Origin: Streptococcus cristatus
Lineage (GTDB): Bacteria > Bacillota > Bacilli > Lactobacillales > Streptococcaceae
NCBI RefSeq assembly: GCF_008369405.1
Contig: NZ_VSJJ01000001.1
Location: forward strand, 370,523-434,522
Direction: 5' to 3'
Length of the DNA: 64,000 nt
Below, piece by piece: positions 43,232 to 52,015 of this stretch; positions within the stretch are counted from its first letter, which is position 1, and every line of letters begins with the position of its first letter. Below the pieces are notes generated by a model, which was not told the origin of the DNA, did no database searches, and worked only from the letters and a program-made list of their open reading frames with translations. The translations under genes were made by a program, and so were the position numbers.

Positions 43232-43780
43232 TTATCCTCTAAAATTATAATCTGTCACTGAGATTTTTTCCATAATTCCAAAAAATTCTTTTGGTATCCC
43301 ATATGTTTTATAAAAATATTCCCAGTTCGAAATATCTATATTTTCATTACCAAAAATACGATTATTTAAATCTAACTCGATTTTGTGTAATTTTTCGCTA
43401 AAATATTTACCTGATTTTTCCGCAATACCATAAAATTCAATAAACATCTTGTAAAATTCACTCAAATCATTACTTGAAATATTACAATAATATTGAGAGT
43501 AAATGAATAAACTTTTTATTTTACGAGCTAGTTCACTTCCAATTCCTTTTGCTGAAGGATATATACTATTCTCAAATAATATTGAAATCGTGATAAAATC
43601 ATTCAAAAGTCTATGAATATTTATTTCACTTAAATTTACTTTTTTTAATATCTTGTAACAGAAGTTGTATTTTTTTCTCTGAAAAATATACTCCACATTC
43701 TCTCTTATTATACCAATTCTTTCTTGAAATAATATACTGTCAAGTTGAGAAAGATTTTCTTCTGTATTAATATCTACCAA
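43232..43780 (-). CDS. Uncharacterised helical protein, first large gene after shp
   Basis: A 182-residue mostly helical, soluble protein (MVDINTEENLSQLDSILFQE...), not recognised. Start is TTG 43780 with GGAAG eight bases upstream; no ATG or GTG is available. The frame stays open upstream through the shp gene without a start codon. It lies 50 bases downstream of the SHP gene and is presumably under SHP/Rgg control, followed by the Nudix gene. Confidence 0.65.
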   Translation of the reverse strand: MVDINTEENLSQLDSILFQERIGIIRENVEYIFQRKKYNFCYKILKKVNLSEINIHRLLNDFITISILFENSIYPSAKGIGSELARKIKSLFIYSQYYCNISSNDLSEFYKMFIEFYGIAEKSGKYFSEKLHKIELDLNNRIFGNENIDISNWEYFYKTYGIPKEFFGIMEKISVTDYNFRG

Positions 43781-43830
43781 TACAAAGCTTCCAATAACGA
43801 CAATTTCGTTAAGGTGTACACCTAAAGAAT

Positions 43831-43902
43831 TTATCCACCAACAATAATGATAATATCCATCACCAAAAACAAAATTGGCAAAAATTTTGAAACTTTGTTC
43901 AT
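43831..43902 (-). CDS. shp: SHP3-type pheromone precursor (Rgg-associated short hydrophobic peptide)
   Basis: A 23-codon gene. The product starts [11 protein letters not shown] and ends [10 protein letters not shown], with the layout of SHP2/SHP3 precursors: basic N-terminus, hydrophobic core, conserved Asp, C-terminal DIIIIVGG as mature pheromone. Start ATG 43902 is seven bases after AGGAAG (an in-frame ATG at 43908 is too close). It is divergent from rgg, the usual Rgg/SHP arrangement. Known SHPs are exported, processed, re-imported by the oligopeptide permease and bind Rgg. Confidence 0.88.
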   Translation of the reverse strand: MNKVSKFLPILFLVMDIIIIVGG

Positions 43903-43982
43903 ACTCATACTTCCTTTCATTTTTTATTTATTGTATAATAAATAAAAAATGTGATATTTTTTGTTGGGAAAATGGGAAAATT

Positions 43983-44834
43983 ATGAAATCAAAACTTGGC
44001 ATAACACTTAGAAAAGTTCGTAAGGGAAAACAAATTAGTATATGTTCTGTGTCAGATGAGTATCTTTCAAAATCACAGATATCTCGATTTGAACGCGGAG
44101 AATCAGAAATATCTTGTGTTCGATTGATCAATATCTTAGACAAATTACACATTACCTTGGATGAATTTCTTATTTTACATGACAAAGACTACACAAATAC
44201 CGAATCATTCGCCAACTTGGTACAATACATACGTAAACAATATTCATTACAAAATATCAATAGCATAGAACACATACTTTCAGACTCTTCAAATTACACT
44301 CTCAATCTTTTTGAGGAAATAATGGTAAAATCAATCTTATACTCAATGGATTCAACTATTTTTCCTTCAGAAGAAGAATTACTTCAACTAACAGATTATC
44401 TCTTCAAAGTTGAAAATTGGGGTTACTATGAAATCATTTTGTTAGGTAACTGTGTGCGAACAATTAACTACAACTCCTACTTCTTACTAACAAAGGAAAT
44501 GTTAAATAATTACATTTACTCTTCTCTAAATAAAACCAATAAACGAATTGTTACTCAACTAGCTATCAATTGTTTAATTCTTAGTATTGATAAGGACGAA
44601 TTTCCAAATTGCTCATATTTAATTAATTAGATAAAAAAGTTATTAAATAATGAATTAAATTTTTATGAACAGACCGTTTTTCTTTATGCAACCGGTTACT
44701 ATGAATTTAAGCGGGAATTAAGTAGTGGTATTGAAACAATGAAACAAGCTATACAAGTTCTCGATATTTTAGGAGAAGACGAGTTAAAATTACACTATAC
44801 TGACCATTTTAATAAACTGGTAAACAATAAATGA
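43983..44834 (+). pseudogene. rgg: Rgg-family pheromone receptor/regulator interrupted by an amber codon
   Basis: The 284-codon frame is normal Rgg length: XRE helix-turn-helix ([36 protein letters not shown]) then a helical repeat domain. An in-frame TAG at 44628-44630 interrupts it after residue 215; the frame continues [17 protein letters not shown] and on to a TGA at 44832-44834 with convincing Rgg C-terminal sequence ([19 protein letters not shown]). Start ATG 43983 follows GGGAAA. The product would be truncated in the peptide-binding domain unless read through. It is divergent from shp. Confidence 0.85.
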
Positions 44835-44886
44835 AATGATTATTTACCATCTAACGTTTTATAATCAAGAGTCTCAATAAAGCCAT

Positions 44887-44915
44887 AAAAGCAACAAGTT
44901 CATTCGGACTTGCTG
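44887..44915 (+). terminator. Imperfect terminator after rgg
   Basis: AAGCAACAAGT / ACTTGCTGCTT stem with one mismatch followed by TCTTTCTCTT. Confidence 0.5.
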
Positions 44916-44943
44916 CTTCTTTCTCTTATTCTTTAATTATTGT

Positions 44944-45211
44944 TTATTTTGAAATGAATCCTTCAAAATCTTTTAGTTGAAAAGTATATTTTTCAGTGAG
45001 TAACACATTATCCACTGCAACATCTTCTCCCAATGGGTAAATATTTCTTTTGAAACGGTTGTAGGAGTAAAATCTCTCCTACACTATTATTGATTCTGAG
45101 AGAAAATTGCAAAATATCATCTACCAAACTTTCAATTATTAAGATTTTTTGCAGTTTATCTGAATTAGAATCGCAAGGCTTCTCAATAATATAATTGTCG
45201 AATTTTTTCAT
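44944..45211 (-). pseudogene. Small unknown protein, probably frameshifted
   Basis: From ATG 45211 (after GAGGAAG) the frame reads MKKFDNYIIEKPCDSNSDKL and on to QPFQKKYLPIGRRCCSG with a stop at 45008. A different frame from about 45035 reads LGEDVAVDNVLLTEKYTFQL.. to a stop at 44944 and looks like the true C-terminus, giving about 88 residues. No family recognised. It lies downstream of the bacteriocin-type ABC operon and might be its last gene. Confidence 0.4.
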
Positions 45212-45351
45212 TCTAACTTCCTCTCCACTATTTCTTCCTTTATCAAGAAAAAGTAAGCTCAATATTAATAAAGTACAATTCTAAATTAACTCCAATTATT
45301 GATTCATGATAATATTTCAGTAACTCATCGTGCAATTAAAAACAAGGATTT

Positions 45352-45984
45352 TTATTTCAAACGATCCATCGTGATCACTTCATCAGCCATCTCCCAAATT
45401 GCCGGATTATGTGTTGCGATAATGATTAGCCTATTATCATCTCGAAGAGATAGCAAAATCTCCATAATCAACTGAGAGGTTGCTGGGTCTATTGAAGCTG
45501 TTGGCTCATCTGCCAGAATAAGGGGTGGATTCTTTAAGATAACTTTTGCCAAGGCAACCCGTTGCGATTCTCCGCCCGATAACTCAAAGATGCGCTTATC
45601 TAGGTCAAGATAAGCCAGGCCGACCTGTTCTAAAGCCTGCTTCTGCCTCAACCGCTGTTCCGACCGACTCAACTTTTGACCAATGAGACCTAGCTTAAGG
45701 TTTTCTTCAATACTTTGATTTTCAATTAAGCCAAAGTTCTGGAAGAGGTAGCCCAATTCGTGACGGAAAAAATCACTCGATTTATAATTGGTCAAGTCTT
45801 TACCTCGGTAAAAAATCGTCCCATCATAAGATTCTAATTTCCCAATCATGTTCATCAAGGTTGTTTTTCCGCTACCACTTGAACCAATTAAGGCATAGAC
45901 TTTTCCAGCCTCAAATATCATTGAAAGATTCGAAAATAACTCTCGTTCTCCAAAAGATTTACTCACCTGTTTAAGTTCAATCAT
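45352..45984 (-). CDS. ABC transporter ATPase, lactococcin-972-type bacteriocin export group
   Basis: A 210-residue stand-alone ATPase: Walker A GSSGSGKTT, Q-loop YLFQNFGLIENQSI, signature LSGGESQRVALAKVI, Walker B LILADEPTASID, H-loop IIATHNPAI. The FGLIENQSIEENL stretch is typical of the LolD-like subgroup paired with bacteriocin-associated 7-TM proteins. It starts one base after the permease stop. Likely role: export of, or immunity to, a bacteriocin. Confidence 0.88.
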   Translation of the reverse strand: MIELKQVSKSFGERELFSNLSMIFEAGKVYALIGSSGSGKTTLMNMIGKLESYDGTIFYRGKDLTNYKSSDFFRHELGYLFQNFGLIENQSIEENLKLGLIGQKLSRSEQRLRQKQALEQVGLAYLDLDKRIFELSGGESQRVALAKVILKNPPLILADEPTASIDPATSQLIMEILLSLRDDNRLIIIATHNPAIWEMADEVITMDRLK

Positions 45985-45985
45985 A

Positions 45986-48001
45986 TTAACCTCCCTTCAA
46001 AACAAGCATGGACATCTTGTTTTCTTTCTGCATTTGGACATGTAACTGTAAAAGAGATAGACCAGTAAAGAGTAACGAGACTAAGAAAGCAACTAGTATC
46101 TCTACCTGAAGAAATACACTCGCAACAAATCCCAGTAAAAACACACCCAGTTGAACAAAGAGATAAGTGCGATGGATTTCTAAGAACCTGAGACCTGCAA
46201 TGCGTTTGATAAAAATGGCACGTCTAAATTCTTCAAAGTAGAGCCTATTCATAGTGTTAAACAACAAGATTGAAGTTGCAATCCCAAGCACAGCTCCTGC
46301 TAGCATTACCCAAAGTTCCCTCTGGAAATTATCCAATAATGTGATGTAGTTGTGGTAACCTGTTTGCATTTCTGAGACCCAATTTTCAATGCCTTGTCTC
46401 TGGATAAGCTCCTGGGCATCAGACAATTGATTAAAGAGAACGTAGTTCTGTACTGCGTCTACCCAAAACAAAATGGACTGTGGACCAGTTGATTGGGGTG
46501 TTATAACAATGATGATTGGATCTTTCAAAAACTGCTGGTAAGAAATAGGGGTCGTATTATACACAAATCGATCCTGACCTGATTCCAAATAACCCACCGT
46601 AGCAGTCATTTGCTGTCGTTCATCTTGACTAGACATGCGACTGGTTAAGTCGTCTTCAAAAACAGATTTATAATGTTCTTCCTCTGAACGGAGGTGTTCA
46701 GGCAGCAATAAGACAAACTCCCCTACATCAAGGTGATTCATCTTTTGCACAATAGTTGTATCTACAGGAATGTTTTGACGCTCCAAGTATTGCGGTGTGA
46801 CGATAAGGACATTGCCTTTCGGGCTGTAATCGTGCCATTCTGTAGAGGTTGTCAAGTTTTTGGAGGAAGCCATGCCATTTTGCAAAGTACGTTCAATTAA
46901 CTGGTGTCTAGATAAGAAAGCCTTTTGTTCTGAAACAGCCAGATCCATCAATTGATACCAAGTTCTGAGTTTCCTTTGAGTTTGTTCATCAAAACCAGGA
47001 CTCGTTCCTTCACGGCTGATTGATAGGGTAATCAGTTGCCTTTCCTGACTCCAAACCTCTTGTCCAATCCGATGCTGTTGCCAGCCTTGGAAATACTTTA
47101 AGCTACTCCCTATTCCCAGCGTTACAATAATAATCGCTAATAGTTGACCGATTAAAATCAAACTAATGATTCCTCTGACAGGCACTTGCCCTTTTATAAT
47201 CTGCATCAGGTGTATCTTTTTTATCCCAACTGCGAAGAGTTGAGCGAAAAACAGGGAGATCGACAACAAGATGAAATTATAACTGAGCAAGCCTTCTCCT
47301 ATGGTCATTAGGGATTGCGTTGGAAGCGACAGAATTTTTTGCATAAGAATGGCGAGCACGCCAGCTAAACTGAAACCAACAGCTATCCCTTTCAAATCCT
47401 CACCAACTGGTCTAAGGAAAATGGACCACCGTTTCTCTCCTGAAATGAGGCGAATGCCCGACGACCGTAATTGGCTAATTTGACTAATTAAAGTCAGTGC
47501 TACAAAGGTTAAGATGAAAATTAATAGACTGATTAACTGAAATCCGTTACTAAAGATAGCCATTAACGTAGATAGTTTAGATGGAATTATCAGGTGCATG
47601 TTAGTCAAGCCAAGTTGACTTAGCTCCTCCCTTAGCAAGTGAATATCTAGGTGTCCATCGAATACAAAATAATTTGTTTCAACACTACTACTTTGAGCAT
47701 CTTTTAGATTTTTTTCCTGAAGCCCATCAGGCAACTTTCCGTCCCCAAAGGTCGTATAAGAAAAAACTGTATTACCATCTGAGTTAAGATCTTGGTGTTG
47801 AATCGCAATAAAGCTATCCGTTTCTTCTGCTAGTTTTTCCAAGCGTGTAGCAACATGCTGAAAAGTTGTTTCAGGGGAAGAATCACGTACAACAACGTTG
47901 GGGTAATAATGGGAGACATATGTATCAGTCCAAATGGTAAATACCCAAACAAAGAACAAACTAACAAGCAGGTTGGATATGAGTATAAATATTTTTTTCA
48001 T
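45986..48001 (-). CDS. Bacteriocin-associated integral membrane protein (lactococcin 972 type)
   Basis: A 671-residue FtsX-like permease partner: N-terminal helix (about 5-25), large extracellular segment, helices at about 155-175, 200-225, 235-255 and 275-300, a second extracellular domain (about 310-560), and three C-terminal helices (about 565-650). Size and layout match the bacteriocin-associated/immunity 7-TM family that accompanies lactococcin 972 ATPases. No lactococcin-972-like precursor was found beside it. It lies downstream of phrA on the same strand, so PhrA/TprA control is plausible. Confidence 0.85.
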   Translation of the reverse strand: MKKIFILISNLLVSLFFVWVFTIWTDTYVSHYYPNVVVRDSSPETTFQHVATRLEKLAEETDSFIAIQHQDLNSDGNTVFSYTTFGDGKLPDGLQEKNLKDAQSSSVETNYFVFDGHLDIHLLREELSQLGLTNMHLIIPSKLSTLMAIFSNGFQLISLLIFILTFVALTLISQISQLRSSGIRLISGEKRWSIFLRPVGEDLKGIAVGFSLAGVLAILMQKILSLPTQSLMTIGEGLLSYNFILLSISLFFAQLFAVGIKKIHLMQIIKGQVPVRGIISLILIGQLLAIIIVTLGIGSSLKYFQGWQQHRIGQEVWSQERQLITLSISREGTSPGFDEQTQRKLRTWYQLMDLAVSEQKAFLSRHQLIERTLQNGMASSKNLTTSTEWHDYSPKGNVLIVTPQYLERQNIPVDTTIVQKMNHLDVGEFVLLLPEHLRSEEEHYKSVFEDDLTSRMSSQDERQQMTATVGYLESGQDRFVYNTTPISYQQFLKDPIIIVITPQSTGPQSILFWVDAVQNYVLFNQLSDAQELIQRQGIENWVSEMQTGYHNYITLLDNFQRELWVMLAGAVLGIATSILLFNTMNRLYFEEFRRAIFIKRIAGLRFLEIHRTYLFVQLGVFLLGFVASVFLQVEILVAFLVSLLFTGLSLLQLHVQMQKENKMSMLVLKGG

Positions 48002-48269
48002 AGTGCACTCCTTATTCTAAAATAGAGGGCAAAAATACCCCTGACTTCTATAAACTAACAAGCTTACTAAACTATTGATAAAAGAATCTTCTTCAATTTT
48101 TATAAACCAATCTTAAATACTTTAGATTTTGTAACTCATAATTTTCAACAGTTGGTTAGCTATAAAAGCATTTTATCAAACATCTCCATTCTTATATTTA
48201 TCTGGTATTGTTACAAGCCCTCATCAGAATACTTTTCTCTAAATAGTTGAATTTTAAAGTAATACGAAA

Positions 48270-48440
48270 TCAATCAGCCTTCCCAACATCAAGACCATCA
48301 GACTTCTTTTGTGATTCTACTCGAATCTCCAATCGTTTATTCTTCTGAATAAACTGTTGGTAAGGAATTGTATTACTAAACGTAAAAACCCCTGGTAATG
48401 CTAATATAGCTAATTTTTGAATTCCACGATCTTTCTTCAT
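48270..48440 (-). CDS. phrA: PhrA-type signalling peptide precursor
   Basis: A 56-codon gene. The product begins MKKDRGIQKLAILALPGVF (basic then hydrophobic, a secretion signal) and ends KKSDGLDVGKAD. The C-terminal LDVGKAD equals the active C-terminal peptide I recall for pneumococcal PhrA of the TprA/PhrA system. It is divergent from a tprA-like gene, the arrangement of that system. The Shine-Dalgarno is weak. Expected path: secretion, cleavage, uptake by oligopeptide permease, inhibition of TprA. Confidence 0.85.
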   Translation of the reverse strand: MKKDRGIQKLAILALPGVFTFSNTIPYQQFIQKNKRLEIRVESQKKSDGLDVGKAD

Positions 48441-48628
48441 TCGTGAAACCGCTTTCTATTTCCTTGTTTTTATTCTAACATATATATTTTTATTTAGCCA
48501 TTTTTTTATTGTTTATTGAACTTTTTTATTTTTTATTACCATAAATAATATTTTATTCCTTTAACTTCCTATTTTGAACTAAAAATTTTATAATGAAATT
48601 AAGCAAATAGGAAGGTTTATTATCTTTA

Positions 48629-49486
48629 ATGAATACACTCGCAGAGAAATTCAGATTAAAAAGAAAAGAGCTAGGACTCTCCCAACAAACTCTTGCAGAA
48701 GGAATTTGTGAACAAAGCCAGATTAGTAAAATTGAGAGAGGGTATTTCATTCCCTCCGCAGACCTTTTGTTCAAACTCTCACAACGACTTGAAGTACCAT
48801 TAGATTATTTTTTTAATGAACAAATTGAAATTAAATCTAACCTCTCTAATTTCAAGCAATTATCTGCTCGACTATTAGATGACAGAAATTATGATGATTT
48901 GGAATATATTTATAGAATAGAGATTGAACGAAGTACTTTTCTAACACTAGAAGACCGAACTTACCTTGAATGGATTAAAGCTATTATTGACTTCTATCAA
49001 TATGACAGTAAGTGTGAGGCTATTTCTTCATTGGAAAATATATTATTAAAAGTCTCCTCAAATACTCTGATTTATTTAAAGGTATTGAATACTCTATCTA
49101 ATTTCTATTCCTTAGTGAGTCGTGAACAAGAATATGAGGCAAACTACTCTCATTTAATGGAGTTATATCAGACAAAAAATTTTGAGCATCAAGAGTTTTT
49201 ATTTGGCTACATCAGAGTTCGTTACAACTACGCTCACTACCTAGTGTCAAAGGAAAAATATAACGAAGCCATCCAAGAAGCTCTTGAGACGATTGAACTC
49301 TGTAAACAAAGACAGACAAGCTACCAACTGGCTCCCCTACTTATTCTTGTAGGAAATGCTGGAGCCAAATTTCTAGACAAAGAACAAGTCAAAAATTATT
49401 ATATAGAAGCAAGAGAGTTATGTAAGATTTATAACAATCCTTTAATATTGATAAAATTCTCTAATCTCCTAACCTTATATTCGTAA
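48629..49486 (+). CDS. tprA: TprA-like peptide receptor (PlcR/RNPP family)
   Basis: A 285-residue regulator: N-terminal XRE helix-turn-helix (RLKRKELGLSQQTLAEGICE, SQISKIERGYFIPS) and a helical TPR domain with repeats such as YNEAIQEALETIELCKQR and FNYAHYLVSK-type helices. The family represses target operons until its Phr peptide binds. It is divergent from phrA, with an AT-rich 188-base region between. The C-terminal end (FSNLLTLYS) looks slightly short, and the next 350 bases are non-coding, so the tail may be truncated. Confidence 0.85.
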   Translation: MNTLAEKFRLKRKELGLSQQTLAEGICEQSQISKIERGYFIPSADLLFKLSQRLEVPLDYFFNEQIEIKSNLSNFKQLSARLLDDRNYDDLEYIYRIEIERSTFLTLEDRTYLEWIKAIIDFYQYDSKCEAISSLENILLKVSSNTLIYLKVLNTLSNFYSLVSREQEYEANYSHLMELYQTKNFEHQEFLFGYIRVRYNYAHYLVSKEKYNEAIQEALETIELCKQRQTSYQLAPLLILVGNAGAKFLDKEQVKNYYIEARELCKIYNNPLILIKFSNLLTLYS

Positions 49487-49835
49487 TCATCTATCCATTT
49501 AGTCATAAATCTTTGATTTTCTTCGATTGCTTTCTCCACCTGCTCCAGTTTGATAGCTGAAGTCAGGTTCATCTTGGCAAAGATATTGAAAAGAAAAATG
49601 ATAAATAAGAGTAAACGATAAGATAAAACCATTGAGCAGTTGAATTTATCAAACAAATCAATAAAAAAACTAGTAAGGAAATAAGTGAATAAATATAAGG
49701 AGATATTTGCTCAAAATGATGATTTTTTTGTATCGTATGTGATAACTAAATCTACGACTGATGCAATAAAAATTATCATAATTTCAAATATGTTTTATAA
49801 AAGATACACATTTTATATAATGGTTGTCTGGGTTC
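49487..49835. other. Non-coding gap between tprA and the relaxase gene
   Basis: About 350 AT-rich bases. A minus-strand frame at about 49656-49490 (containing LEQVEKAIEENQRFMTKW) looks like the remnant of a small membrane/coiled-coil protein running into the tprA end. No intact gene is supported. Confidence 0.35.
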
Positions 49836-51659
49836 CTATTTTTGAAAACATATCCCTTCTTCTTTTGAAATTTTCTTACTCAAACGATTGATAAACTTAT
49901 TCACTTTAAATACGATGTTTTCATATCTATTGCTCTCTAATTCTATCTGGATACCTAACTCATTCAATTCCTTCTCAACAACATCAATGCCAATTTTATC
50001 AGTTATATTCAATTTTGAAAGATTCAATTTCATTTTTTGCTTATTTTCAGCTGAAGCCAGTAAATATTCTGCTACTTGATTTAAGGTTGTCACTCGTTCT
50101 TGCAAAGCATTGATTCTCAATTCTGAAGCTGCTAATTCATGAATTAAATCATCTTTAATTGTAATATAAGAGTGCTTATCCATATCCAGCTCAAGTAAAG
50201 TATACACTTCCTCAATCTTCTCTTTAATCATATCGACTGTCGTTTTTCTGCGGAATGGAATCGTTTGATTTTCAGAGCTAAACTGTCTAATCAAGGTTCG
50301 GCCTTTCATATAACGATTTTTATCGGCAGCATCTTTGTGATAAATGTAGTAGGAACTGGTTTCTCTGATGAAAACTTTCACCTTGTCCTCCTCCATATCG
50401 AGCTCCATGTTAGGCAAAAAGATAAGCCCTTCGTGACGAATACCAAACTTGACCTTGATGTAAATACCATCATCCACTACTTTTTCGATTTGATTGAGTG
50501 ACAACTCTACCTCAAATTCATGAACAGCATCTCTGTTTCTCCTAAACTCTTGATAAGATTCCCAAAACTTCTCCTCGCTTGGGAGTTCTTTTTCTTTGGA
50601 GAATCTCTCTTCTTGATAAACTTGAACTAAATCCTTAACTTCTGGAGCTTTCAAATCTTTTCTCTTCTCAAAATAATCTTTGAAAAACTCTACATCATAT
50701 AATTTTTTCTGATCTAGTTCTGTCTCTTTCACTTTTACTTCTGCAAATTGAAAAGAAACATGCTTTTGCTTAGGATTGATATTTAATCCAAATAGTTTTG
50801 CTTTTTTTACCAGATTTTCTAAGTTATCAACCTTGGGTAAAAGAAATTCCATAAGCTCTTCCATTTTCCTTTTGGCAAAGTAATTCTTGAAAAATTCTTC
50901 TGTGTAAGCTTGCTTGCGATTGAGTTTATTACCACGCACCACTTGTCTCATAGTTGAGTCCGTCATAAAAAAAGTGGTATGCTTGTGACTGAAATCTATC
51001 TTCACATGTAGTAATGGAGCGTTCTTTTTGAAATCCTCTAAATCGGTAGAATTTTTCATCAAAAAATAGAGTCGTTGCTTAAGTTCATATTTGTGATTAG
51101 TCTTACGATAAATTTTATACTGCTGGTGAGAATAGCGATTCTCGATAATTTTTGCACCTGCAATTTTAGAAAATCTATCTGAAATCATGCGAAGATTTCG
51201 TTCGACTTTATAATCCCACTTAAGTTTTTTGTCAGAATTGCTGTCAACCGAGTTTATAATGATGTGATTATGCAGATGGTCTTTATCAACGTGGGTCGTA
51301 ACAATAAAGCGAAACTTTCCACCAGTCAATTCTTTCATAGTCTCATAACCAATCTGATTGATTTGTTCAGGAGTGAGATTGTCCTCTGGCGAAAAGGACT
51401 GAATAATATGGTGAGCATGGATTTGTCGTTGTTTCTCCTCCAGCCTATCGTTTCGAAAATCGTAAAGCGTGTCATTGTTGATAAAATTTTCATGATACAT
51501 CTGCACCATCTCCTCATAGCTAGGAAAATCCAGAAAATTCCTCATACCATAGTCCGATACCAATGCAAGATTCTTGGTCTTCTCAGGATTAAGAATATAC
51601 TTGATGATTTTTTTGCGATAACTCTTTCCGTGAACGGCAAAATGTTTAGTGATGACCAT
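49836..51659 (-). CDS. Relaxase, MOBP/Tn5252 type
   Basis: A 607-residue conjugative relaxase (MobA/VirD2 family, SAG1250-like). N-terminal motif I region carries MVITKHFAVHGKSYRKKI; the metal-binding His motif is HVDKDHLHNHIIINSV, preceded by HAHHIIQSFSPEDNLTPEQ. The remainder (about 200-607) is a helical C-terminal domain. It nicks the ICE at oriT and pilots the single strand into the recipient. Overlaps the mobC-like gene by 14 bases; both lie downstream of the oriT-like region. Confidence 0.92.
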   Translation of the reverse strand: MVITKHFAVHGKSYRKKIIKYILNPEKTKNLALVSDYGMRNFLDFPSYEEMVQMYHENFINNDTLYDFRNDRLEEKQRQIHAHHIIQSFSPEDNLTPEQINQIGYETMKELTGGKFRFIVTTHVDKDHLHNHIIINSVDSNSDKKLKWDYKVERNLRMISDRFSKIAGAKIIENRYSHQQYKIYRKTNHKYELKQRLYFLMKNSTDLEDFKKNAPLLHVKIDFSHKHTTFFMTDSTMRQVVRGNKLNRKQAYTEEFFKNYFAKRKMEELMEFLLPKVDNLENLVKKAKLFGLNINPKQKHVSFQFAEVKVKETELDQKKLYDVEFFKDYFEKRKDLKAPEVKDLVQVYQEERFSKEKELPSEEKFWESYQEFRRNRDAVHEFEVELSLNQIEKVVDDGIYIKVKFGIRHEGLIFLPNMELDMEEDKVKVFIRETSSYYIYHKDAADKNRYMKGRTLIRQFSSENQTIPFRRKTTVDMIKEKIEEVYTLLELDMDKHSYITIKDDLIHELAASELRINALQERVTTLNQVAEYLLASAENKQKMKLNLSKLNITDKIGIDVVEKELNELGIQIELESNRYENIVFKVNKFINRLSKKISKEEGICFQK

Positions 51660-52011
51660 GAAACTCCCTCAACTTTTTAGCTTGAATACTAAACTCTTTC
51701 TCTACCTCTCTTATCAATTCGGAGATTCCTTTTTTCAAGTTCTGTAATTCATCATTTGAAATTAACTGAGATTGGTTTACACTTCGGGCAATCTGATTAA
51801 TATTGTTGCCAATCCTCTTCAACTCAAACACCAAATCTTGATAACCAGTTGTATCAATGGTGATGAAATTCATACCAGGATTGAGTAGGGTTCGTCGAGC
51901 ATATTCTGAAAAAGATTGACAACCGCTTTTGTCGATACAATGTTTCAACTGATCCAATTCGCTATCAGACAGGAAAACTTTCTTTAGATTGTTTCGGTAA
52001 CGATTTTCCAT
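51646..52011 (-). CDS. MobC-like relaxosome protein
   Basis: A 121-residue protein of the MobC/BMA family: an N-terminal ribbon-helix-helix-like part (VFLSDSELDQLKHCIDK, FSEYARRTLLNPG) and the MobC signature LKRIGNNINQIARSVNQ at about 66-82. It aids relaxase loading and strand separation at oriT. It overlaps the relaxase start and follows the SAG1252-like gene by 4 bases. Confidence 0.9.
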   Translation of the reverse strand: MENRYRNNLKKVFLSDSELDQLKHCIDKSGCQSFSEYARRTLLNPGMNFITIDTTGYQDLVFELKRIGNNINQIARSVNQSQLISNDELQNLKKGISELIREVEKEFSIQAKKLREFHGHH

Positions 52012-52015
52012 GTGC

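Noticed and set aside
48002-48269. Possible lactococcin-972-like precursor between phrA and the 7-TM gene
   Set aside because: No frame with a signal peptide and suitable length was found in this 268-base stretch.
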